Positions 8,266-15,713 of a stretch of 50,784 nucleotides of DNA are shown in pieces; position 1 is the first letter of the stretch; each line of letters begins with the position of its first letter. The translations under genes and the position numbers were made by a program. The DNA comes from Paraeggerthella hominis. GTDB lineage: Bacteria; Actinomycetota; Coriobacteriia; Coriobacteriales; Eggerthellaceae. The notes beneath the pieces are model-generated. The model saw only the letters and a program-made list of their open reading frames with translations, was not told the origin of the DNA and did no database searches. The DNA lies in assembly GCF_021044775.1 (NCBI RefSeq), contig NZ_JAJNOQ010000013.1, positions 1-50,784 of the forward strand, read 5' to 3'.

Positions 8266-9075
8266 CTATTCCTGAACGCCTGCCAACACGCCAATATTGG
8301 GGCTGTTGGGGTGAGCGTCGGAAAGCCCTGGATCCGCAGGAGGCTGCTCCTGCGTGGAGACCACGATGCTCGCAATGTCGCGAACGAAGTAGTTTGCAGG
8401 CGTTTTCGTCATCCAAAGCTGGTTATTGCCGCCTACGGAAGCGGACAGGTCTTCGTCGTTGATCTGATAGCTCAGCACCGCATGATGCCCCAGCACGTAG
8501 CCCAAAGAGAACGAAACTTCGGTACCGTCGGAAGAAACGAACGTCACCGTGTTCGCTCCCGGCTGCACGGACGCACGGCTTAGCAAGTGCTCCACGGGAA
8601 TGCCCTTCACGTCGGCCGTGATGGTTGCGCGCCCGCCAACCGGATTCCCGCCGCAGGTGCATGACATCACCTTGTTCGTGGACTCCTCCTTGGCAAGATC
8701 GCCAACCGAAGCGGTGAACGCTGACTGCACGTCCCCTGAAACCGACAGCTGCCAACCAAGGGGATTGTCGACCGCAAGATCGACGGATGCTCCGCACAAG
8801 GCGTTCGTAGCCCGTTGAAACAGTGTTTTGATGAGGGCGTTCGGCGTAATGGCACCCTGGTCATACGAGAATTCGCCCTTGACTACAGTATCAGTGACCT
8901 GCACGTTCTCGATCGGCGCACCGTAGGTCCGCGCCTCGTTTTCGCCAGCGGGACGCGATGTCGAAGCATCCGTCTCGGACGCGAGAGCAACCGGCGCGGC
9001 CGCCATCGAAGCAACCATGGTCAAACCGGCCAAAGCGGAGAGCGTCGTGCGACCGTGCTGCATCTTCGTTTTCAT
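8266..9075 (-). CDS. Exported sulfite-oxidase-like molybdopterin protein, truncated by a frameshift
   Basis: This 269-residue product begins with a Sec-type signal (hydrophobic stretch 13-32, cleavage after VALA) preceded by RBS AGAGGAG. Residues about 95-250 resemble the oxidoreductase molybdopterin-binding fold, with candidate molybdenum ligand Cys139 in MSCTCGGNP followed by ADVKGIPVEHLL. The frame ends at TAG (8266) just before the dimerisation/Ig-like domain, which continues in the -1 frame (7979-8257). The gene starts 12 bases after the triheme-molybdenum fusion gene, so the two are one operon and probably arose by duplication of the molybdenum part. Substrate unknown. Loss of the last domain would probably harm folding if the shift is real. 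Confidence 0.8.
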   Translation of the reverse strand: MKTKMQHGRTTLSALAGLTMVASMAAAPVALASETDASTSRPAGENEARTYGAPIENVQVTDTVVKGEFSYDQGAITPNALIKTLFQRATNALCGASVDLAVDNPLGWQLSVSGDVQSAFTASVGDLAKEESTNKVMSCTCGGNPVGGRATITADVKGIPVEHLLSRASVQPGANTVTFVSSDGTEVSFSLGYVLGHHAVLSYQINDEDLSASVGGNNQLWMTKTPANYFVRDIASIVVSTQEQPPADPGLSDAHPNSPNIGVLAGVQE

Positions 9076-9087
9076 GTCGACTCCTCT

Positions 9088-10728
9088 CTACTCTACCGTG
9101 AACATGAATTGCGTGTTGTACTGGCAAACACGATCGGCTCCGTCGGGCGTTACGCTGGTGGTGCGAATATCAAGCAGGTACGCACCCGGAGACGGCGGCG
9201 TGAAGTCCATGCGCCAATACGTCCAGTAATCGGCATTGTTGTCGGGCGTGTCGAGCGTCGTCCACGTTTTTCCATGGTCGAAGGAGAATTCAACCTTCTT
9301 GATAGGCTCGTCCCATGCATCGGCAAAGCCTTCCAAATGCACGGTCTTGGCCTCATCGCCCGACAGGACCACGCCGGTCGGGTAGTTCAGCACGCCGCTG
9401 TTGGGCTTGGAATAGATCTCGCCCGTGCGATCGTCGGTGAACTGGCCCACGTACAGCTGGTCATTGAGTTCGTCAGCGAGCTTCGTCATGAACGTCAGAT
9501 TGGAGATGCGCTTCGTGAAGTTGCCGCCCGAAGTCTTATACACCCAGATCATGCAAGGATATCCTTGAGAATTGGGGAGCAGCTTGCCGTCCATCTTGGT
9601 CACGATGATGGCGTCGTTGTCGCGCAGCCAATCGAGGCTCATTTGAGCGTAATCGTATCCGTCGGAGCTGATGGGACTCAAAATGTTGGCACCCGCTTTG
9701 GGCTTCGCATAGTCGATGATGGCAGATACGGGAATGCCCTCCACCTCGCTCTGCATGATGGTAGCCTGGCCCACGCCGTTGATAGTGCAGTCCATCTTCA
9801 TGACCTGCTTCACGGTGCCGAACTTCTGCTCCATTTCGGGCAGCGTCATCTCGACGGAATTCTCGCAATCGCCGTCAATGGAAACGACCCAGTTCTGGTA
9901 GATGGATTCGTCAACCTGGGAATCATCGGTCAACCATTGGCTCGGCTCGTCTTTGATGGTCTTGTAGAATCGGTTTTCCGGCGGTGTGATGGTGGTCTGG
10001 TCGTACGAGATGGAGGGCTTTGCCTCGTCGGCCTTCAAATCGGTGATGCCCTTGTACAGGTTGTACTTCACTTCGTCCCATCGCTCGAACGTCCCTGTTT
10101 TCGCATCGACGTAATGGCAGGACTGGCACGTGCCGCCGTCTTTGTCGACGAACATGGGGCTGCCCATGTGCAGCGTATGGATGGGGTCGCTCAGCTTGTT
10201 TCCCGAGTAGGATTCGGAATGGCACGCGATGCAATTTTGGTATCCCTGCTCGGTGTTGTATCCGAAGAAAATAAGCCGATGGTACGTTGGCAAGCTCATG
10301 AGCGCGTTCTCGAGCGTGTGGCACGAGGTGCATCCGCGCTTGTCTGCGTCAAGGTAGGTGTCGTTGAATCCGATGTCATCGGAAGGAACCGGCTGCACCA
10401 AAAAACCGTTGCGGTCGGTGTAACGACGCGGAGAGCGAGACTCGGCGTTGGCGTCGTTCTTCTCGGTGTTCTGGTAAAACTCGGGCAATGACGCAATGCC
10501 GTCCACAAAGCGACCCGACTCGGGAAATCCGCTATAGGCTGCAAGCTGATCGGGACCCGAACTAGCTGCAGGTTCCGCCTTCGTCCCGGTTGAATCCGGC
10601 TCGTCCGACGAAGGTTTGGGGCTGCACCCCCATGCGGCAAACGAAGCGACCATAGCTACTGCCACGAGGGAGGCGATCAACTTCGGCTTGCTTCGATGGC
10701 GCGAACCCGCGCATTCTTCTTTCTTCAT
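9088..10728 (-). CDS. Triheme cytochrome c fused to a sulfite-oxidase-like molybdopterin domain (exported lipoprotein)
   Basis: The 546-residue protein starts at an ATG with AAAGGAGG nine bases upstream; the frame runs further upstream without similarity. A signal helix (residues 17-33) ends at Cys35, a probable but imperfect lipobox (AWGC). Residues 125-215 hold three CxxCH haem c sites (Cys133, Cys166, Cys201) with several extra His (150, 184, 187) that could be distal ligands. Residues about 275-415 form a molybdopterin-binding domain with candidate ligand Cys314 in KMDCTINGVG, and 440-546 an Ig-like dimerisation domain. Electrons can thus pass between haem and molybdenum in one chain on the outer membrane face. 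It is probably a terminal reductase or dehydrogenase; substrate unknown. Confidence 0.88.
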   Translation of the reverse strand: MKKEECAGSRHRSKPKLIASLVAVAMVASFAAWGCSPKPSSDEPDSTGTKAEPAASSGPDQLAAYSGFPESGRFVDGIASLPEFYQNTEKNDANAESRSPRRYTDRNGFLVQPVPSDDIGFNDTYLDADKRGCTSCHTLENALMSLPTYHRLIFFGYNTEQGYQNCIACHSESYSGNKLSDPIHTLHMGSPMFVDKDGGTCQSCHYVDAKTGTFERWDEVKYNLYKGITDLKADEAKPSISYDQTTITPPENRFYKTIKDEPSQWLTDDSQVDESIYQNWVVSIDGDCENSVEMTLPEMEQKFGTVKQVMKMDCTINGVGQATIMQSEVEGIPVSAIIDYAKPKAGANILSPISSDGYDYAQMSLDWLRDNDAIIVTKMDGKLLPNSQGYPCMIWVYKTSGGNFTKRISNLTFMTKLADELNDQLYVGQFTDDRTGEIYSKPNSGVLNYPTGVVLSGDEAKTVHLEGFADAWDEPIKKVEFSFDHGKTWTTLDTPDNNADYWTYWRMDFTPPSPGAYLLDIRTTSVTPDGADRVCQYNTQFMFTVE

Positions 10729-10859
10729 GAAATCCTCCTTTGCAATGGGAAACGAAAACCGATTCTCCTTTCTTCCGGTTGTCCTCTTTTGGCAGGCCAG
10801 CGCCACAGCAAGCCGCGAACCCCTCCCTCGTGCCATGGGTTCGCAGCCGCTTGGCGCAG

Positions 10860-12350
10860 CTATCCCTTCGACTGTCCGCGTCTTTGCGGGCCATCTGATT
10901 CTGCGATTTGCGCGCGACGATGGTCGTAATGCTCGATATAGGTCTTGTCCAGCAGGGACTTTTCGTAAAACCCTACGTCTCGGTTGTATTCAAGAGACGC
11001 GTCCTCGATGCTTTTGAACTCATCTATGAGCGATCCGTCTTCGCGATAGTATCGAAGAAACATCTCGGAGCAGTGTTCTTGCAAGTAAGGCAGAAACGTG
11101 AGGTGGAACTTTTCGGAAGCCACGAAAAAGTGCCGAATACCATCATCATGCTGCCGCAAAAACCCCAGATCAAGAAGGCGGGCGAAATCGCTTCGAGCAC
11201 ATGGATAGGATATCCCGTACCGATGGACGTGGATTGCGTACGTGAACTCGGCGTTGCTGTGCAGAACGGCCTCGAGCAGGACCGCCTTTTGTCGATAGTT
11301 CAGCGACTCGTCAGCGTCGATAATGAGGCGAAGTCGCTCGCGCCGGCGCCGCATCCCCTCAAGCTTGGTCATGGTCCATCGCTGCTCGTCCACCACAAGC
11401 GCGACGGCCCGCTCAAAATAACCCGTCCAATCGTAGTACCCGTCGCAAGCCACAGCCAGATCTTCGGGCGTTCCGGAAAGGCAATGGTCCTCGACGAAGT
11501 TCTCGTCATCGGAGTACAGCAGCTTAAGGACGGGAATATGGGCGGAGAAGTGGTATCCAGCCCGATGCAAAACGATAAAGTACAGTATGTAGGCGAGCAC
11601 GGAATTTCCCGCCGGAAAGAGACGAAACGTTTTGAAGTAGTACAGAGAAACAAGCGCGTTGATCAGCGTGTGGTTTCCTTCGCAGGTCGCGCAAAACGAC
11701 TCCAGCGCCAAAGCACGCCGCTCGGAAACGTCGGCTTCGAGAAACTCGACGCCGCATACCTCTTTGATCGAAATGCCCTCGACCAGCTTGGCATGCAAAG
11801 ACTCGATGAACGAAGCGGAAAGCGGCTCACCGCGATACGCCTCGATGTTCAGCAAGATGTTTCCGGCATTAGAAACAAGCAGTTCAACGCCGTTTTCAGG
11901 TTCGCATGCCTGAACGCACACGCGCTTCAACCGCAAGGTGTCGGACGCGCCGTACTCCAACCGCGCGGCAGCAGCAACCTCTTCGGCCGCAAGGTTCAAC
12001 TCGTAATGCCCGCCCTCGGGATCCGACAAAATGCGAGCGTAGTGAACAGCCAAACCTTCGTTCACCTGGTACGTTTCAAGCAAGCTGCTCAAAAGCCATG
12101 TGGGAGCGTACCAATTCTGCGTCATCGGCGCTTCAGTGCTTGCGGCAGATTGTTCCACGGCGAAGGGAGCGGGCAGCGCTCTGCCCTGGCAGCGGCGCAG
12201 CTTATTGAGCACGATCCAGCACAACGACAGATCCTCGGGAGAAACGTCGAGGGCTTTCGCGATAGATTCGAGCGTTTGCGACTTTCTCGACGCAAGGGAA
12301 AAAGCACGCCCCAGCAACGACCGATCGTCTGCCACAAGACCCTCCCCCAT
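10860..12350 (-). CDS. Fic-fold protein lacking the catalytic motif, probable regulator
   Basis: The 496-residue protein starts at the ATG at 12350, after GAGGTGAGG. Its middle resembles a Fic domain: KTFRLFPAGNSVLAYILYFI (from about residue 240) matches the pattern HPFxxGNGRxxR, but the catalytic His is Arg243 and the closing Gly-Arg is Ser-Val, so AMP transfer should be impossible. The C-terminal part (about 350-425) looks like a winged helix (LNYRQKAVLLEAVL, then ISYPCARSDFARLLDLGFL), as in many Fic proteins that bind DNA. The N-terminal 60 residues may hold another small helix-turn-helix. It lies 131 bases upstream of the haem-molybdenum fusion gene on the same strand and may control it. 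Family assignment is by eye. Confidence 0.6.
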   Translation of the reverse strand: MGEGLVADDRSLLGRAFSLASRKSQTLESIAKALDVSPEDLSLCWIVLNKLRRCQGRALPAPFAVEQSAASTEAPMTQNWYAPTWLLSSLLETYQVNEGLAVHYARILSDPEGGHYELNLAAEEVAAAARLEYGASDTLRLKRVCVQACEPENGVELLVSNAGNILLNIEAYRGEPLSASFIESLHAKLVEGISIKEVCGVEFLEADVSERRALALESFCATCEGNHTLINALVSLYYFKTFRLFPAGNSVLAYILYFIVLHRAGYHFSAHIPVLKLLYSDDENFVEDHCLSGTPEDLAVACDGYYDWTGYFERAVALVVDEQRWTMTKLEGMRRRRERLRLIIDADESLNYRQKAVLLEAVLHSNAEFTYAIHVHRYGISYPCARSDFARLLDLGFLRQHDDGIRHFFVASEKFHLTFLPYLQEHCSEMFLRYYREDGSLIDEFKSIEDASLEYNRDVGFYEKSLLDKTYIEHYDHRRAQIAESDGPQRRGQSKG

Positions 12351-12387
12351 GATCCTCACCTCGTCTCAAGAATCACCTTCTTGGGCC

Positions 12388-12417
12388 ATAGTCTCAAATG
12401 CGTAACCAGGCGTTCAA
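12388..12417 (-). promoter_or_regulatory. Candidate promoter of the Fic-like gene
   Basis: On the minus strand TTGAAC (12412-12417) and GACTAT (12388-12393) are 18 bases apart, 38 bases before the ATG at 12350. Confidence 0.4.
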
Positions 12418-12485
12418 GAGTTCGAGGAAGGACTAGAAAGTATTTGCTATGGGCAGATCATGGGCCGTGAAACCACGTGAAGCAA

Positions 12486-13004
12486 TCAGCTTTCCAGCCC
12501 CGTAAGCGAAAGGACGATACCCTCCGGCAAGCGGTCGCGATACGTAGTGGTCTGCACGCGATAGGGATGAACCTTGTTATCTTCTTGGCACAAGACCTCG
12601 AAACCACGTTTGCCGAAGAACGCGAACGTCTTCTCCTTGTTGCGCGTCAGGTCGTCCTCGAACAGCTCCCCCATGATTCCGCGGCACCCGTAGTAATCGG
12701 CGATCAGGCACAGCACCTCCAGTACGAACGTGCCGCAGCCCAAGTCCTCCTTGCGCGTAACGAAATCGATAATGCGCACGTGATCGTCCGAGGAATCTCC
12801 CTGAGTAAGCGTGACGTCGGCGATAATAGTGGAAGCGGCATCGGCGTTCGCATCGTTTTCGGTGCGCACGTTCAGGTACAGCTGAATCCGGTCGTAGCCA
12901 AACGGCGCGTATTCAGGCTCCAGGCGCAACCTTCCCGCCAAAAAACAGTAGAGCGTACGCTCCCCGGTATCCTTCGTCGCAATAAGCGTCTCGATTCCCG
13001 CCAT
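12486..13004 (-). CDS. GNAT-like N-acetyltransferase family protein
   Basis: The 172-residue protein starts at an ATG with a strong GGGAGG five bases upstream; the frame is open for another 125 codons upstream, but that part overlaps the metA promoter region and has no family similarity. The C-terminal half (DHVRIIDFVTRKEDLGCGTF, then ALL-helix and KTFAFFGKRGFEVLCQEDNK) has the pattern of a GNAT fold: strand, acetyl-CoA loop, helix, and the final FFGKRGF beta-bulge region. The loop is not a clean RxxGxG/A, so acyl-CoA binding is uncertain. The substrate is unknown. It is divergent from metA. Confidence 0.6.
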   Translation of the reverse strand: MAGIETLIATKDTGERTLYCFLAGRLRLEPEYAPFGYDRIQLYLNVRTENDANADAASTIIADVTLTQGDSSDDHVRIIDFVTRKEDLGCGTFVLEVLCLIADYYGCRGIMGELFEDDLTRNKEKTFAFFGKRGFEVLCQEDNKVHPYRVQTTTYRDRLPEGIVLSLTGLES

Positions 13005-13165
13005 TGCTTCCTCCCGTCTCGCACCGTATTGCCACCGCACGTCGCAGCGCATCCCTATCGTATCCATTTTCCCCGGCGGATTCGCCCCGCAATGCACGAC
13101 GAACGACCGGACGAACGCGGCATGGCTGAAAAACGAGGAAGGTTGGAAAAGGAATGGGGCGTTCC

Positions 13166-13179
13166 GATAACGCGTTATC
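13166..13179. promoter_or_regulatory. Perfect 14-bp palindrome between the GNAT gene and metA
   Basis: GATAACGCGTTATC is fully self-complementary and lies about 36 bases upstream of a TATCAT -10-like box (13215-13220) that would serve metA. It has the size of a dimeric repressor site. The rest of 13005-13293 holds no other gene. Confidence 0.4.
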
Positions 13180-13293
13180 TCTTCTTCGGATAGGTAGGTC
13201 ATCTGATTATCCGGTATCATACACTCAGCCAAAACACTCGGCCTTGAGCGCCGCCGCAGCGCATGAAGCGGCAGACGAGATTGCGAGGTCATC

Positions 13294-14235
13294 ATGCCCA
13301 TCAGAATCCCCGATTCCCTGCCCGCCACCGACATCCTCGAAGGCGAGAACATCTTCGTCATGACCGAGTACCGGGCCATGCATCAGGACATTCGCCCGCT
13401 CAAGGTCTTGCTACTGAACCTCATGCCCACGAAGATCGTCACCGAAACCCAAATCATGCGCAAGCTGTCGAACACGCCGCTGCAAATCGAAGTCGAGCTG
13501 CTGCAGACCATCAGCCATGAGGCGAAAAACGTGTCCGGCGAGCACTTATCGACGTTCTACACCTCGTTCGACGAGATCAAAGACAAGCGATACGACGGTA
13601 TGATCATCACGGGTGCGCCCGTAGAGCTGCTGGACTTCGAGCATGTGGATTATTGGGACGAGCTGACAGCTATCATGGATTGGTCGACGACCAACGTGCA
13701 CTCAGTGTTCCATATCTGCTGGGGCGCGCAAGCGGGCATTTACCATCACTACGGCATTCAGAAGCACGAACTGGAAAACAAGCTGTCAGGCGTATTCGAG
13801 CACCAGGTGGACAAGCCCTCGTCGCCCTTGGTTCGCGGATTCGACGACGCGTTTCGCGCCCCGCATTCGCGCTACACCGAAGTGCGAGCCGAAGACATCG
13901 AGGCCCATCCGCAGCTCGAGCTGATCGCGACATCGGAAGAAGCCGGCGTGTATCTTGCCAAGAGCGTCGACAGCCGTCACTTTTTCGCGTTCGGCCACCC
14001 CGAATACGACGACGATACGCTTCTGAAAGAATACGAGCGAGACGCGGCGAAGGGCATGGGGGTGGCGCTGCCTGCGCACTACTTCCCCAACGACGACCCA
14101 ACGCAAAAGCCCTCGGCAACATGGCGCGCCCATGCGCAGCTTTTGTACACGAATTGGCTGAACTACTACGTCTACCAGACCACTCCCTACGATCTGGACA
14201 AAGTGGGAACCGAGGAGGACTCTTCGCATGAGTAA
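13294..14235 (+). CDS. metA: Homoserine O-acetyltransferase (MetA family)
   Basis: The 313-residue protein is a MetA/HTS-family acyltransferase. It shows the nucleophile Cys142 in HICWGAQAG, the FGHPEYD segment with catalytic His and Glu, and Lys47 in LMPTKI. Residue 111 is Glu in TGAPVE; in this family Glu111 favours acetyl-CoA, while Gly111 (as in Escherichia coli) favours succinyl-CoA. It should therefore make O-acetylhomoserine, the substrate of the MetY encoded at 6.5-7.8 kb. The start matches the conserved MPIRIPDSLPA. A small gene overlaps its 3' end by eight bases. Regulation may involve the palindrome at 13166-13179. Confidence 0.95.
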   Translation: MPIRIPDSLPATDILEGENIFVMTEYRAMHQDIRPLKVLLLNLMPTKIVTETQIMRKLSNTPLQIEVELLQTISHEAKNVSGEHLSTFYTSFDEIKDKRYDGMIITGAPVELLDFEHVDYWDELTAIMDWSTTNVHSVFHICWGAQAGIYHHYGIQKHELENKLSGVFEHQVDKPSSPLVRGFDDAFRAPHSRYTEVRAEDIEAHPQLELIATSEEAGVYLAKSVDSRHFFAFGHPEYDDDTLLKEYERDAAKGMGVALPAHYFPNDDPTQKPSATWRAHAQLLYTNWLNYYVYQTTPYDLDKVGTEEDSSHE

Positions 14236-14446
14236 GCAACGCGACGAAGCGAAGGAACGAGTTTTGCACTACACGCTGCGACCGGTATCGACGCCGATCG
14301 CGGAAACGATCGATGGATCCGCCCCCGCCCAAAAGCAGGCGGATCCATTCATTCGCCCGGCAACCGAAGACGACGACGGCTACGACCCTTTCAGCGATCG
14401 ACCGCCCGCACCGGAGCCCACGTACCAGGAAGACCCCTGGCGCTAA
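14228..14446 (+). CDS. Small acidic hypothetical protein coupled to metA
   Basis: The 72-residue protein overlaps the end of metA by eight bases, with GAGGAGG nine bases before its ATG, so translation is probably coupled. It is hydrophilic and looks largely unstructured: a basic N-terminal 20 residues, then a Pro/Asp-rich stretch (EDDDGYDPFSDRPPAPEPTY). No signal, membrane helix or known motif is visible. Function unknown. The overlap and the good RBS argue that it is real. Confidence 0.6.
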   Translation: MSKQRDEAKERVLHYTLRPVSTPIAETIDGSAPAQKQADPFIRPATEDDDGYDPFSDRPPAPEPTYQEDPWR

Positions 14447-14465
14447 CCTTCCGCAATGCAGCTTG

Positions 14466-15143
14466 CTATCGAGCTTCGTTCCAAGCCAAGAACGCTTCCA
14501 CCTCCAGCTCGTCGAACGTGCGAACCGCATGATCGCATGATTCGACGAGTTCTTCGTACGTGCCGGAAACGTCGCAGTCGTAGATGCCGAGCGTGCGATA
14601 GCCCGCCTTTCTGAGCGTATGCACGGCGTACACCGAATCCTCCATGCCCCACGTGAACGAACGCGGCGTGCCCATGAGCTCGCGCGCGCGGTCCCAAACA
14701 GCGGGTTCGCGCTTCGACGCGTTCACGTCATCCACCGACACGATAGCGTCAAAATACGGAGCAAACCCGCAACGCTCCAGGCCAGCTTGCAAATACAGCT
14801 GAGGGCTTGAAGATGCGACGGTCATGCGGACCCCGCGGCTGGCAAGTTCCTGCACGAACGCGAGCGCCCCCGCACGAGCCTCGACGCGCGTGCGATAAAA
14901 GTCCAGCATGAATTCGTCGACCATGTCCTCCACGTCTTTCCCGGACGCTCCCAAGCCGAATCGCTCATGGAAGAAGGCGCCGCATTCAGGAATGGTGAGC
15001 GTGGTCAGCACGTCTTTGTCGTCCTCAGTCAGCGTCACGTCCGCGCGGCGCGCAAGCTCGGCTTCCATCTCGCGCCACACGCACATCGAATCGAGCAACG
15101 TGCCGTCGCAATCGAACACGATGCCGATCGAAGATGGGTTCAT
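14466..15143 (-). CDS. HAD-superfamily phosphatase (beta-phosphoglucomutase-like)
   Basis: The 225-residue protein has the HAD motif I DCDGTLLDS (nucleophile Asp, acid Asp two later), a helical cap domain (about 20-90), motif II Ser in MTVASSSPQ, a motif III Lys near NASKREP, and motif IV in WGMEDSVYAV. It should remove phosphate from a small phosphorylated metabolite in the cytosol. The typical motif IV of this subfamily is GDS; here Glu-Asp keeps the acidic pair. The start is the ATG directly before SSIGIVFDCDG; upstream sequence in the frame has no similarity. A leftward extended -10 (TGCTAAGAT, 15217-15225) lies about 75 bases upstream. It converges on the metA operon. Confidence 0.85.
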   Translation of the reverse strand: MNPSSIGIVFDCDGTLLDSMCVWREMEAELARRADVTLTEDDKDVLTTLTIPECGAFFHERFGLGASGKDVEDMVDEFMLDFYRTRVEARAGALAFVQELASRGVRMTVASSSPQLYLQAGLERCGFAPYFDAIVSVDDVNASKREPAVWDRARELMGTPRSFTWGMEDSVYAVHTLRKAGYRTLGIYDCDVSGTYEELVESCDHAVRTFDELEVEAFLAWNEAR

Positions 15144-15434
15144 GGTGGGGGGTCCTTTCGCGGATACGCCGAGCGACCAACGCACGTCGCTGCGGCAAGG
15201 TTTCTTGTTCGGGCAAATCTTAGCAAACCCCCGCCGTCGGACGAGCGACCGGAAACGCGAATTTGCAGGATATTTACCTCCGAAGCCAACGCCTGCCTTC
15301 GGGCGCTTGAAAGATGGCGGGTTCGCACGTTGCCCACGCGTTCCGCAACGCATGAAGCGCGCGAGCAACCGCAGATCGCAAGTCCCGCCCTCGCTGCCGG
15401 GAAGGGTCCCTGCCGTTCTACGACTGCCAGCGCG

Positions 15435-15630
15435 CGAAAAACCGCCCTCGCTGGCAGGTTTTGACGGTTTGAGGTCGTTTGATTCCGCAGGAGAAGCGCT
15501 TGCACCTGCGCAGTTCAGCTATCCGCCGCCGTGACCAGGTAAAACAAAAAGCGAGCCGGGCAACGATGAAAACGCTGCCCGGCTCGACGACCTCAAACCG
15601 CAAAAAGCTGCCAGCGAGGGCGGTTTTTCG
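15435..15630. repeat. Long imperfect inverted repeat between the HAD gene and pyrE
   Basis: Arms 15435-15479 and 15586-15630 are inverted copies: the outer 23 bases match perfectly and 41 of 45 match overall. The 106-base centre contains the pyrE terminator hairpin. A shorter similar string (CCCTCGCTG) recurs near 15390-15400. No ORF fits the region. It could be a small palindromic repeat family element or a relic of one. Confidence 0.7.
15541..15586 (-). terminator. Terminator of pyrE
   Basis: A perfect 11-bp stem (15552-15562 with 15576-15586) is followed on the minus strand by CTTTTTGTTTT. It lies about 130 bases after the pyrE stop codon, inside the inverted repeat described for this region. 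Confidence 0.85.
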
Positions 15631-15713
15631 TGCGCAAGGCCCTTGTCGATAGCGGTCCAGCAGCGAGCCCCGTCCTTCGCTGCACGCCGAGACCGGCAAC
15701 CGCGGGCACTTGA

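Noticed and set aside
8255..8277. Programmed -1 frameshift in the molybdenum protein gene
   Set aside because: No slippery heptamer or downstream pseudoknot is evident, so a mutation or base error is simpler.
8815..10491. Plus-strand frame over the haem-molybdenum gene
   Set aside because: Antisense shadow; the minus strand has CxxCH motifs and a proper RBS.
10908..12470. Plus-strand frame over the Fic-like gene
   Set aside because: Antisense shadow with no start signal.
13005..13379. Upstream 125-codon extension of the GNAT frame
   Set aside because: A strong RBS supports the start at 13004, and the extension crosses the metA start region and a palindrome.
13294..14235. Homoserine O-succinyltransferase as the name for MetA
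   Set aside because: Glu at position 111 and the partner MetY favour the acetyl form.
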